Source: Bombardia bombarda (Eukaryota; Ascomycota; Sordariomycetes; Sordariales; Lasiosphaeriaceae). From it: a stretch of 64,000 nt of DNA. This document shows, piece after piece, positions 20,190 to 30,314 of the stretch. The stretch is from positions 5,789,001 through 5,853,000 of the forward strand of contig JAULSR010000001.1 in NCBI GenBank assembly GCA_030512295.1. The letters are read 5' to 3'. Under the pieces are notes generated by a model, which had not been told where the DNA came from, searched no databases, and saw only the letters and a program-made list of their open reading frames with translations. Numbering within the stretch: the first letter of the stretch is position 1; each line of letters begins with the position of its first letter. A program made the translations under genes and the position numbers.

Positions 20190-21000
20190 ATGGCTGACAC
20201 GACTTTCTCCGCCCCTAAGCTCCGAAAGCTTAAGAATAAGCTAGGCTTAAGGGATTAAAATATATTATTCGAGCTTACGTTTAAAATCTAAAGGCTAAAT
20301 AGTTATATTAAGGAATTGTCGCCTACGTTTTTAATAAAAGAAAAGAAAGAACGCGCGAAAATAATATTAATTATTAAATTTACGCTTTCGTTAAAAGTTA
20401 AAAACCGCCTCGTTAATAACGGTTATAATACGAAAAATAAAAATCTTAAAATCCTCTATAATATAATATAAAATAAAGTTTTTAAAGTTTCCGAGACCGC
20501 TATTATAAAATTCGTCGCCGAACTATTTAATATCGTTAAAAAAAACTTTACTACGTTCTAAGCCTTTATTAGCCATACTTAATACCTTAAACGATAAATT
20601 TAGGAAATTATTCTATCTTAAATAAACGAAATAATTATTTACGCGGTATTTAATGGTATTAAAGATTACGAATTTTACGCTTTTTTAATTAAAAATATAA
20701 AAGCTAAGAATTTTATATAAGAAAAACTTATTAATAAGCTTTTTAATAAAGCCGCTAAAGAATTTTACGATCCGAAATTAATATTAAATAAAGTAACGAT
20801 TATTATAAATAATACAAATAAGAATTATCCTTTTAAAACGAAACGATTTATAATTAAACGTTTTAATAAAACAATTCCGTTTTATAAATATTATAAGAAT
20901 TATTACTTTAACGGTAATAAAGAGTGCTTTACAATATACTTTAAAAAAAAAGCTAAATACGAAAAGCGTTTTAAAAAAAAGGAGTTAAGCTAGCTTATAA
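20190..21000 (+). pseudogene. gag remnant of the copia element
   Basis: A start MADTTFSAPKLRKLKNKLGL is still readable at 20190; the next codon but two is TAA at a place where Trp is usual. Later stops (TAA/TAG) also sit at Trp- or Gln-like positions. Near 20878-20945 a segment FYKYYKNYYFNGNKECF looks like a zinc knuckle in which Cys codons TGT have become TAT. All changes are of RIP type. Confidence 0.65.
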
Positions 21001-23167
21001 GCTCGTAGTTAGGTGTTACACTTACCTTTATAATTACCTTACGCTTTTAAAGCGGCTTTTATAATATTAATTTACTTTATAATACTACAATGGCTATATT
21101 ATATCCGAAAAATTATATCTTTAACGAAAATAGCTTTATTTTTAACTTTAAAGCGTTAGACTATATTTTTAATAATTATAAATAGTTTTAATATTTAATT
21201 TAATTACCGAAGCCTCGAAATTTCGCCTCCGCTAACGGGGGGGTACGGTAGTGACGTATATAAGCATCGTTAAATTTATAGTTTTTCGTTTAAACGGAAG
21301 ACTTATTGACTTCGAGTGTTAAGTAATATATTCGTTTAACGCACTTTATAACCTTCTTTCTATAAGAATTTTTAAAAAAAACGGCGTAATATTTAACGGA
21401 CAAACGAATAGGTTTATTATTAAAATTAAAAGCATCGAACTAACTACTTTAATTTAAATTAATAAAATTATTATATTTAAAGATATTTTATTAATAAAAT
21501 TTTATTTTAATAACTTTTCTTTTATTTTTTACGACTTAATATATAAGCGTTTATTTTATACGAATAAAAAAATTATTTTTAAAACTTATAAGGATGCTAA
21601 TATTGCTATTAATTTAATAGAAGTAAAGAATCACCATTACGAAAGATATCACCTCGCGAAAGCTATAAAATTTAAACTTAAAAAAATATCTTAAACTTTT
21701 TATTACTTTTTTTAGATAGTCCGAATCGATACTATCGAATATAAAATCGGTTATAATTCTTTTTAATATATTATTTATTATATCGACGCATATAACGGAT
21801 ATTATTAAATTAAATTTAATAAAAGTAAAACGAAGAAAAAGATCTTAAGCTTTATTAAAGAATAAATTAATTAGGTTAAAACTTAAATTAAAATTTTAAT
21901 TTTATTTATTAAAATCGATGGCGGGATAAAATTTAATTAAAAGACGAAGCTATTTCAAATTAACGATATTCGTGCTTTTTATAAAAGTATAAGAAAAGTA
22001 TTATACATTACATTATTATATACTCCTTAGTTTAATAATAAAATTAAACGAGCCGGGAGAACGATTATAAATTTAGCTAGAGCTTTATTTATTAAAGTAA
22101 AACTTTTTACTTTTTTTTAGCCTTTTACTAAAAAAATAGTTATAATAATATATAACTTCTTACTTTCGTAAAATAATTTAAATAGAATTTCGCCTTAAAA
22201 ACGATTTTTATAAATATTCGGTATATTAAAAATAAATTATAAGCTATATATTTATTATTTTCGAACGTTTAATTATATTACTTACATTTATTTTAAAAAC
22301 GCTTACCGGGTTAATAGCTATAAAATAGCGCTTAAAGCGACGAAAAGACGGCTTATCGGTTATAACGAAAATTACGGGAAAATATATTAGATATATCTCC
22401 CTTAAAGCAATAAAATAATTCGCGTTAATTCGATTAAATTCTACGAAAATAAAAGTTATATAACTGCCTCGGATCTAATAAATAACATACTTTACAAGGT
22501 TACTTTTAATAATAAAATTTTAAAAAATAAAGATACTTTGCCCGGTATTATTCTTAATAATATAAAAATAATATTTAACGATTCGCCCGATTAAAAATAA
22601 CAAAGATATACACTTCCTAGCCTAAAATCTACATTAAACGACGAAAATAACGTTTAAAAATCCCTAAAATTTACCCCAAATTATCTAACTCTAAATCTTA
22701 GCCCGAGTCCTATACGTTTATTAAGCATTATAACGCCCTTACTTATATAACTACTCTAAACTTCGCCTTCAGAAAAGTCAACTCAAGAATCAATCACGGT
22801 TATAACCCCGGCCCAAAAATCACTTCCTCCATTATTAATTACTTTATTAATCCAAATCCAATTAAACGCAACTTTTAATTCGCTTATTAAACGTAATAAT
22901 AAAGATTCTATTTTAAATTTTATCGAAAAAAAAGCACTATTATTTAAAGCTATTATTACGTTACGCCTAAAATTACGCGTAAAACAAAGACTAGCCGGAT
23001 TTTATAAAAATCTAACTTCCGGAAAGAAAACATTTGGTACCTACATTTTAACTTTAAACTTTACTAACGAGATTAAACCTATCTAAAGCTTCTAACCTTA
23101 CCTAACTGCCCTTAAAGCCCAAACGATCCTTAAATACCACAACTCCATCCTTAAATCTTATTTCGAA

Positions 23168-23172
23168 GCGCG
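23168..23172. repeat. target-site duplication of the solo LTR, left (GCGCG)
   Basis: GCGCG precedes the solo LTR and is repeated at 23384-23388 directly after it. Confidence 0.75.
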
Positions 23173-23383
23173 TGTCACGGCTCATGATCACTGCGTCGCC
23201 AGGCTGGCAGAATTAAGCTCTATTGAACGAAGATTCTACTCTAGAGAAGAGAAAAGGAAAGAGGGAGCGAAGCTCGTAAGCTCGCGACGTGTTTTGGTCG
23301 CGGCCAGCTAGCGCAGTGTGGCTTGGTGCCTCAGCCACATGTGCCTCAGCCACATGTGTCCCGAATTGGGTCCAGCGCTCACA
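23173..23383 (+). mobile_element. nested solo LTR, not RIP-mutated
   Basis: A 211-bp segment starting TGTCACGGCTCATGATCACT and ending GCGCTCACA, flanked by GCGCG duplications, so TG...CA ends plus a 5-bp duplication. Its base composition is normal, with many CpA and TpG, in contrast to the RIP-mutated DNA around it. It contains two tandem copies of GCCTCAGCCACATGTG. No internal retroelement sequence is present, so it should be the product of LTR-LTR recombination of an element unrelated to the host copia LTR. Confidence 0.75.
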
Positions 23384-23849
23384 GCGCGTAAGCGTCCCGA
23401 TTTCTAGAAAAGATAGCTTCCAACTATAAAAACCTAGAAAATCGCTTTCGAAACTTATGGGGTTTAGGACCTTATTAAAGCTCCTCCGGACGCCGAGATT
23501 TTACCCGGTAAATAAGTTTTCGACGAAAAGATAACTTTCGAAAAATAGTTATTTAATAGAACGTAATAGGTTATTTATAGTAATTATAAACGTAATTTTT
23601 AAAGTATTTAAAACGTTTACGCTGCAGTGGCAACGTCTATAACAATCAAAGTATTCCTAGCGATTACTGCCGTTTAAAGTCATTTCCTCCGCTAATACGA
23701 CTTTAAAACAACGTTTTTTAATGCCTATATCCCTAAAGGCACTTCTATTTACATCCGCCAACCCCACGGACTTCCCCAAAAAGAAAGAAAGGTCTACCTA
23801 CTCCGGATAACTCTCTATAACCTACATAAAGCACCACTTTATTAGTTCC

Positions 23850-24930
23850 TTACTCTAATGCCGGTAATAAAAGCCCTCGGATTTAACGCCTTCCAAAACG
23901 ACCTTTATCTCTTTTATAATAAGAAAACGAGCGCTTTATTAGTTTTATATATTAACAACCTTCTAATCTCTACGCTTACATTATAAACCATCGAAGAAAT
24001 TAAAGATTTATTAAACGATAAATTTATACTAAAGGATTTCAACGAAGCAAAGTCTTTCCTCGGTTTTAACATTATTCGCAATTAAAAAAACAACCGCATT
24101 TACCTATCCTAGAAGAATTACGCTCGAAAGATGCTAGCGAAATATAACCTTAAGAGCTTTAACGGCGTTAATACTCCCTGGCCCCCAGGCTTAGAATTGC
24201 CCAAAACCTGGGAAAAGCCTGACGAAACTATCACCAAGTCCTACATCAAGAAGACCGGCAGCCTCAATTATCTCGCAATAGGTAGCCGCGCGGATTTAAC
24301 ATATACTATAAACCGCCTCTACGAAGCCAACGCAGGACCTTTAAATGCCCACATTCAACTACTTCAATACCTTTTCCGCTATATCACCAAGACCCTCACG
24401 CTTTACCCCTACTACGGAAGCAAGCTGCCGATGGATAACCTCGCCCTTTACGCTTACACAAACGCCGCATTCGCCGACGATCTGTTAATGCGATATTCTA
24501 CTGGTAGGCACGTTGTTTTCCTCGCGGGAGGTCCTATATTATAGAAAAGCAAGAAGCAGGGTATCATTACGCTGTCGTCCACCGAGGCAGAATTTATCAA
24601 CCTCACGCCCGTAGGACTCAGCCTTAAGTAAGTAGCTCGCTTACTCGAAGAATATGGAGCGCTATAGAAAGCGCCCCTACTACTTTATATAGATTCAGCC
24701 AACGCTCGTACTACTATTCTCTCGCCCTATAACACCGCGCGCACTCGCAACCTGGATGTCCGCTTTAAATAGATTATTAATTAAGTATCGGAAGGCAACC
24801 TAAACGTACAACATATCGCAGGTACAGAGATAGTTATAGACGGACTCACAAAGCTACTATAGAAAGAGAAGCACGCTAGGTTTGTCAAGCTCCTCAACTT
24901 AGTAGAAACCCCTAGCAGTGGGTAGTCCCT
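23850..24930 (+). pseudogene. copia reverse transcriptase/RNase H remnant
   Basis: Readable blocks: a polymerase-site-like LVLYINNLL (YVDD-type position, here YINN), KSFLGFNIIRN, then from 24131 KYNLKSFNGVNTPWPPG, KKTGSLNYLAIGSRADLTYT, and after a TAG in place of Trp, KSKKQGIITLSSTEAEFINL, the copia RNase H signature. Later SANARTTILSPYNTARTRNL and IAGTEIVIDGLTKLL follow. In-frame stops at Trp or Gln positions (24541, 24630, 24664, 24769 and others) make it dead. Mutation is much lighter here than in the 5' 3 kb. Confidence 0.88.
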
Positions 24931-25071
24931 GGATTAAGGAAAAGCCGTTGCGAGAGACTCTATAGTGTGTATTGCGTCCTAGGAAGGCTCGAAAACACTA
25001 AGGATTAATGGAAATATCGCGCAAACGGGAACACGAATAGCCTCACTTTGTTGCCGTACAGTGGCTCGTCT

Positions 25072-25080
25072 GAAGGGGGG
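25072..25080 (+). other. polypurine tract of the copia element
   Basis: GAAGGGGGG immediately precedes the 3' LTR, the normal position of the plus-strand primer. Confidence 0.75.
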
Positions 25081-25237
25081 TGTTGAGGATTAGTCATCCC
25101 TGTTAGTCATCCAGCCGTCACCACTTCGGCATCTTATTGTTCCGCTTGCTTTGTACGTATTGTCGATATTTTCGGCCTCGCGCAGATTAGCCTAGAATAG
25201 ACACACACATCTTCGCAGACCCTGAATCGGCCCAACA
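25081..25237 (+). repeat. 3' LTR of the copia element
   Basis: 157 bp, same ends as the 5' LTR; keeps G at the four positions where the 5' LTR has A, so it is nearer the ancestral sequence. Confidence 0.95.
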
Positions 25238-25242
25238 AACCC
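25238..25242. repeat. target-site duplication, right (AACCC)
   Basis: AACCC directly after the 3' LTR, matching 19762-19766. Confidence 0.9.
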
Positions 25243-25624
25243 CTTGGACTTCGAAGCTTCATCTGACCTGAGGCATTAGTGCATGGCTCTTGCTGCTCAA
25301 AATTATCGCCAAGCCTCTCCCTCTCAGAGACATGCATGTACCTTCTGGTAGTGCATCTTAGTATTTCTCCACGAAACGTCAACTTTTCGACTTTCCACCT
25401 GGGCTCCTGGGATGTCTACCTTACCGAGCTTACCTGCCCAAGATGGCGGGGTTGGGCCTGGACCGTTCTGTCTGGACCTCAGTTGAGCTGTATCTCAAGA
25501 CGACTCTTGACGGAATGTCAATAAACGGAGAGCCTCCCAGAATTCGAATTGTGAAGAAGGTCTGAGGGTGTCAGTTGCGGCCATTTTTCAACAAACTGCT
25601 TTCTATCTATGCACCAGAAGAAAA
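25243..25624. other. upstream region of the HET gene
   Basis: About 380 bases between the 3' LTR and the HET start codon. No gene seen; the promoter must lie here or reach into the transposon. Confidence 0.5.
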
Positions 25625-27859
25625 ATGAGCTCTCTGCTCGACAAAGCATCAGGGGTCGCCAAAGGCGCCCGCACAGCGGCTGATCTGGCGACCTGGGCTG
25701 GTCGCTGGGGCAAGAGACAGATCACGGCCAACTCGCGTGGCCTGTGTCTTGTGTGCAACAATCTGCAACCCCATGGCCACGAGCGTACTCTGGTGCGCTC
25801 TGAAGGCGCTCATGCAGATCGTCCGGTGCCTTTGCCGGCATTCAGCCAGGCCCGCAAAGCATTGGCACCGACCGCCGCCGGCACCACCACTGCGATGCTT
25901 GAGCTGTCTGATATTTCGACCGCCAAGCTGCTCGAAACTCGCGAAATCGATCCAAAAACCGGCCTGCCCAAACGCCAATGCCGTTACTGTCGCCTGCTAT
26001 GTGACATCTTTGACCAGTTCTTTATCGATGAGTGGATGAGCTGGATCACCGAGACACACAACAAGATGAACATCTCGGTCGGCTTGATGATCTGCGAAGG
26101 GAAGCCGCTGATTATCAACTGCTGGGCTTTTACATATGACAAATGGATTTTGCATCCGAGGGTCGATCTCGAAGTGTACATGGATCAACATCTCCAACAG
26201 CCTGGCGGCACACTGACAGGCCCTAGTGCTGCTACTGGAGCGCTGCCGACTATGGGGCCTGTGGCTCCTAGGGCCGAGAGCGTGTCCTCTGAAAGCTGCT
26301 TCAGGTTCATGAGGGACTGCGTGAGCCAATGCCTCGGCGAGCATCCAAAATGTCGCACTCAAGACACAGGCTTCGTCCCAACTCGACTGCTCTACCTTGG
26401 TCAGGACAACCGAGATCTCAGGATCCGCATTGGAGTCCCGCCGGAAGAAAGAATCCAATGGGCTGCCCTGAGCCATTGCTGGGGCGGCGGCACACCTATC
26501 AAGCTGCTTCAGGCGAACTTGACCCAGTTGACAGAACATGTCAATATATCTGACTTGCCCGCGACTTTTAGCAATGCCATTGACATCGCGCGATTTCTCG
26601 GTCTTCGATACCTTTGGATCGACTCCATCTGCATCATCCAAGACGACACACACGATTGGGATGTTGAAGCATCTCGCATGGGTTTTGTCTACAGTCAAGC
26701 ATTCCTCGTTATTTGTGGTGCATCTTCTCCCAACCCCAGCACGCCATTTCTTGGCCCACGAGAGCCGGACTGGCTGCCGAAGCAGTTCGATTTCCAAACA
26801 GAGCAAGGGGTCAATGTGCCCATCATGGTCCGACAAAGGCACTTACTTGCCGCACCGCTTCAGTATGGAACCTACGAGCCGCCATTCACAGATTCATGGG
26901 CGACCTTGAAACGGGTTGGCCCGTTGTACACGCGAGGGTGGTGCTTCCAGGAAACATTCTTGGCCCAGCGCACCCTACATTTTGCTCCCGGGGCGGTCAT
27001 TTTTGAGTGCGGCACACATCGTCGAAGCGAGGATCAGCTCCCCCCTTATCCATGCACATTACCTGGAACACTAGGTGGTGAAATTCCCGACGCCGATAAG
27101 TGGCGCACTACTGTGAAGGCGTACACGCACCGCCAGCTTACGTTTGCTGGCGACAAGCTGCCCGCCATAGGCGGTGCGGCGAGCAAGACACCCCAGGCCC
27201 AGAGGACTACATACCTTGCTGGCCTATGGCGCGAGAGTCTACTGCTAGACTTGCTCTGGCAGGTCATGTCAGGTGGCACTCACCAAGGTCTGATGTACCC
27301 GAAGGACGCAGGGCAGAATGCACCGTCATGGTCATGGGCCTCCATGAACAGAGGCGTGACATGGAACCCCCTCAAGGAGCCGCAGCTGCTTGCAGAAGTT
27401 GTGTCGGCAGAGGTCTCGTTGGATGGCGTGAATCCGTACGGAAAGGTGTCTGGCGGGAGGATCACGATACGAGGACGCGCCAAAAAGTGCGTCGTGACGA
27501 TCATTCGACAAAAGAATGAGCAATGGGTTCACTACCACCTCCCAAAGAACAACACCCCAAGCAAAAAACAGCACTTTCGTTCGGATGGACTATTGACATC
27601 AGAAGCTAATCCTACATTTTTGCTGAGCGGCTCGTTCGTCTGCCGCTCCGACGACGGAGGGAAGTGGGAGTCCGAGGTGTACGGACAAGCCATCTTTTTA
27701 TGCATTGCCCGCACCCCCTGGATGAATTACAACCACGTCGGGCTTATCCTGAGCTGGTCAAAAACTACGCCTGGGTGCTTTGAGAGAGTGGGGAGCATTT
27801 CAAATGTTCCGAGTGATTGGTATGACAACGGTGAGTTGACAACGGTCTCGATCGTATAG
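25625..27859 (+). CDS. HET-domain protein (heterokaryon incompatibility type)
   Basis: A single exon of 744 residues. The frame is open from 25568, but the first ATG is at 25625. Residues 35-130 hold Cys pairs (CLVCNNLQPHGHE, CRYCRLLCDIF), as often seen before fungal HET domains. The HET domain (PF06985) covers about residues 276-440: IQWAALSHCWGGGTPIKLL, LPATFSNAIDIARFLGLRYL, WIDSICIIQDDTHDWDVEAS and RGWCFQETFLAQRTLHF, its three conserved blocks. The C-terminal 250 residues are typical trailing sequence with SWSWASMN. In some fungi HET proteins trigger cell death after fusion of unlike strains; most paralogues are untested. The gene ends 37 bases from the convergent chromate transporter. Confidence 0.92.
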   Translation: MSSLLDKASGVAKGARTAADLATWAGRWGKRQITANSRGLCLVCNNLQPHGHERTLVRSEGAHADRPVPLPAFSQARKALAPTAAGTTTAMLELSDISTAKLLETREIDPKTGLPKRQCRYCRLLCDIFDQFFIDEWMSWITETHNKMNISVGLMICEGKPLIINCWAFTYDKWILHPRVDLEVYMDQHLQQPGGTLTGPSAATGALPTMGPVAPRAESVSSESCFRFMRDCVSQCLGEHPKCRTQDTGFVPTRLLYLGQDNRDLRIRIGVPPEERIQWAALSHCWGGGTPIKLLQANLTQLTEHVNISDLPATFSNAIDIARFLGLRYLWIDSICIIQDDTHDWDVEASRMGFVYSQAFLVICGASSPNPSTPFLGPREPDWLPKQFDFQTEQGVNVPIMVRQRHLLAAPLQYGTYEPPFTDSWATLKRVGPLYTRGWCFQETFLAQRTLHFAPGAVIFECGTHRRSEDQLPPYPCTLPGTLGGEIPDADKWRTTVKAYTHRQLTFAGDKLPAIGGAASKTPQAQRTTYLAGLWRESLLLDLLWQVMSGGTHQGLMYPKDAGQNAPSWSWASMNRGVTWNPLKEPQLLAEVVSAEVSLDGVNPYGKVSGGRITIRGRAKKCVVTIIRQKNEQWVHYHLPKNNTPSKKQHFRSDGLLTSEANPTFLLSGSFVCRSDDGGKWESEVYGQAIFLCIARTPWMNYNHVGLILSWSKTTPGCFERVGSISNVPSDWYDNGELTTVSIV

Positions 27860-27896
27860 CTCTGTCCATATCACAATATGACCACTCTTTACCACC

Positions 27897-29568
27897 CTAG
27901 GCGGAAACAACCCCGTACCTGACCAAGCCCATTGCGGCCCCAAGAATGATGGCCGTAGGTGCGTTGAATCCAAACCACCGCCCACCAACAAAGCTCATGG
28001 CCGTCACGACCAGCCACCAAGGGTCGTCTCCTAAGCTACGGCCGAACTGGAAGCCCTCGTCAATATAGCCAACGCTCCAGATGCGATAGACTGCCGTATA
28101 GATCAGACCGACAGCCCCGGCGTTGATACCCCTTAGGATAGCCTTGACCCACCGCTGACTGCGCGCAACGCTCCAGATGCCCATGGTGCCGTGCACCAGA
28201 ATCATACCCGGGGCAAAGATACCCACCCACGCTATCAGCGCGCCAGCCGCAGAGCTATAGCCCTGGTTGATCGCAGTAAGACTGCCACAGAAGACGGCAA
28301 AGTTGAAGTTTGGACCCGGGAACGCCTGAATCAGTGCGAGTCCGATCAGAAAGTCGCGCGGGCTAACCCACCCCTCGGCCACGACGTATTCCCTCAGCAA
28401 GGGGATAACCACCGGCCCGCCACCAAAGATGATTGTCCCAGCCAGGTACATGTTGGCAAAGAGGCGGTACAACAACGGTGGACCGGGATCCGGCAGCACG
28501 CTGCGTACGACCATGGCGACGATGAAGGTGAGAAAGAAGAGCGTGATGATAATCGTGCCGGTCTTCCACGAAAAGTCCAGTCGCATCTCGCGGGGGATGA
28601 TCCGTGGCTCGTTTTCCGCCGTCGATCTCGAAGACGTTCCCGGGGCGTTGCCTTCTTGCTCCGTCACGGGCAACTCGGACCGAACCTCGGATCGTGGCCG
28701 CACTGTGTGCATTTCGACATCGTTTGGTTGCGCACTGGATGTCGTTGCCGCGTCTATCTCGGTCGTTCCGCCAGGCGTCACACTTGATGGCGGATCCCTC
28801 CTCCTCCTTAGACGGTCAGGAAAGCGAGCCAGGGCCGCAACAGGCCGATGCAGCCAGCGATAGTCAAACACGAGGGTTGCAATTCCGGATATGACCATCA
28901 GCAAAGGAAAGTACCAGAGCGCGTTATACAGCAAACCAGCCGTGCCGGTGCCGAAGACAATAATCCTTGTCAGCTTGTCCGTGATGGCTTTGTGAGCCAG
29001 CTCGACAGCGGCGAGGGCAATCACGCCTACCGTGGCGGCGTTCAGGCCTGAAAGAAGGGCATACACGGGCCGTGGCAGGGTGTCGTCGATGTTGGAGACG
29101 CCAACGGAGAGTGCGTACATGCCTAGAGCGCCTGGAAGACTACCATAAATACTCCTTTTAGCTGAAGCATCTCGAAATCAATCCGCGACATTGCTTACCT
29201 CCATATCAAGAAGCTGAAGAGCGCAGCCATGAAGCCATCTTGAATCAAGTTGATGCAGTACAGCATCTTAGTACTGGCGGGCCCCGAGAGCGCCTGTGAG
29301 ATGCTAAACAGCTCCTGGTAGACTTGCTCGTCGATCCATTTTGACTTCTTGACAAACTTGTCATTGAGCTGGTGTGTTGTTGTCAGTGTGAGCGAGCGCT
29401 GCGTTGTTTGAGAGACGATGGTCATCATACGATTTTGAAATGGACGGGTGGCCCCCCGAATGCCGTCACACCCAAATGCCAGTTCGCCCGCAATACCTTC
29501 CACCCGCGGCGCGCCAGCACCTGGGCGCGCCGGGGCAGGTCGGTATATTCCAGTGCTGAATGGCCCAT
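27897..29568 (-). CDS. chromate ion transporter (CHR family)
   Basis: Three exons on the minus strand, 29568-29431, 29368-29199 and 29139-27897, give 516 residues. The short first exon ends in LGVTAFGGPPVHFKI and is joined to LNDKFVKKSKWIDEQVYQEL, then SQALSGPASTKMLYCINLI; intron 2 restores FLIWSLPGALGMYALS. The three pieces together rebuild the N-terminal CHR domain (PF02417). After a charged, probably cytosolic linker (about residues 208-293), the second CHR domain follows with FANMYLAGTIIFGGGPVVIP and LALIQAFPGPNFNFAV. Two-domain CHR proteins are membrane transporters that move chromate or sulphate; whether this one exports chromate is not known. The linker is long and Ser/Thr/Glu-rich. 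Confidence 0.92.
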
Positions 29569-30314
29569 CTTTCATCCAACATGGGTGAAAAACAAGCAGT
29601 GTGGATTTTAGCGTGAAAGGCGATGGTAGGTCAAGGATCGAGATGGGGAGAGATACTGCTAATGCAATTGACTGGTTAGGGAGGCTCTAGCGAGGATCGT
29701 GAGATTGAAGGAAACTTACGACGGTGAGTTGAGGATGTGGTTGAGGTAAGTCGCAATTCATCACATTTTCAAGGCCGCTACGCTAGGACAGGTAGGCACA
29801 TGTATTTCCCTGCGGAGCAAGCACATATAAACCTCACCCTAAGCTAAACGGAACTAAGTCCTTGGCTTTGATAGTCCAAGACTTGGCAAGTGGGATCTCC
29901 AGTCTAACCCGTTTTGTGAGCATAAGACTCACGGCTATTGTTTGCACAGACAAAGTGGTAGAACTGAACCGCGATGGCTTTTTCTTTGTCAGGTGAGTGG
30001 TATCAAGTACTGAAAGATAGAAGAATCGGGTGTATTTCCTAAAATTGAGCCCCAAAAAAGACAGGAAGACGACGTGAGCATAATCACACCTCTTGATGTC
30101 CGTATAACCCCGGCACCTTCCAAGCGCACCAGCACGGGTATTACCATATTTCCGGGGGTGTACTCCTCCTAGTTAAAGACCGACAGAAGGAGATATCCAG
30201 AACACACCATTAATAGGAATACAAGGAAAAATAACAAGAGAGAAGGAAAACAACATTTTCTTCAACACGTAGCTCATCGACCACAGCCCAGCCAGTTAGC
30301 TCCAACACTCCCCC
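29569..30314. other. intergenic, no gene seen
   Basis: Holds the promoter of the chromate transporter at one end and the 3' side of the HET-like membrane gene at the other. No coding frame supported. Confidence 0.55.

Larger units (their letters stand above)
19767..25237 (+). mobile_element. full-length Ty1/copia LTR retrotransposon, RIP-degenerated
   Basis: Two 157-bp LTRs starting TG and ending CA flank 5.2 kb of interior, with matching AACCC target duplications, a primer-binding-site candidate after the left LTR and a purine tract before the right one. The interior from about 20100 to 23100 is extremely AT-rich, nearly devoid of CpA and TpG but keeping CpG, the footprint of repeat-induced point mutation. 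Stops fall where Trp or Gln codons are expected. Gene order is gag first and reverse transcriptase/RNase H last; recognisable polymerase and RNase H sequence at 23850-24930 fixes plus orientation and the copia superfamily. The element is non-coding now. A solo LTR of another element is nested at 23173-23383. Confidence 0.95.

Noticed and set aside
19767..25237. Possible CRISPR or other array in the AT-rich block
   Set aside because: No regular repeat-spacer pattern; the composition is explained by RIP of a retrotransposon.
25568..25624. Extended N-terminus of the HET protein
   Set aside because: The extension begins with GTG; the first ATG in frame is at 25625, the normal start choice for a fungal gene.
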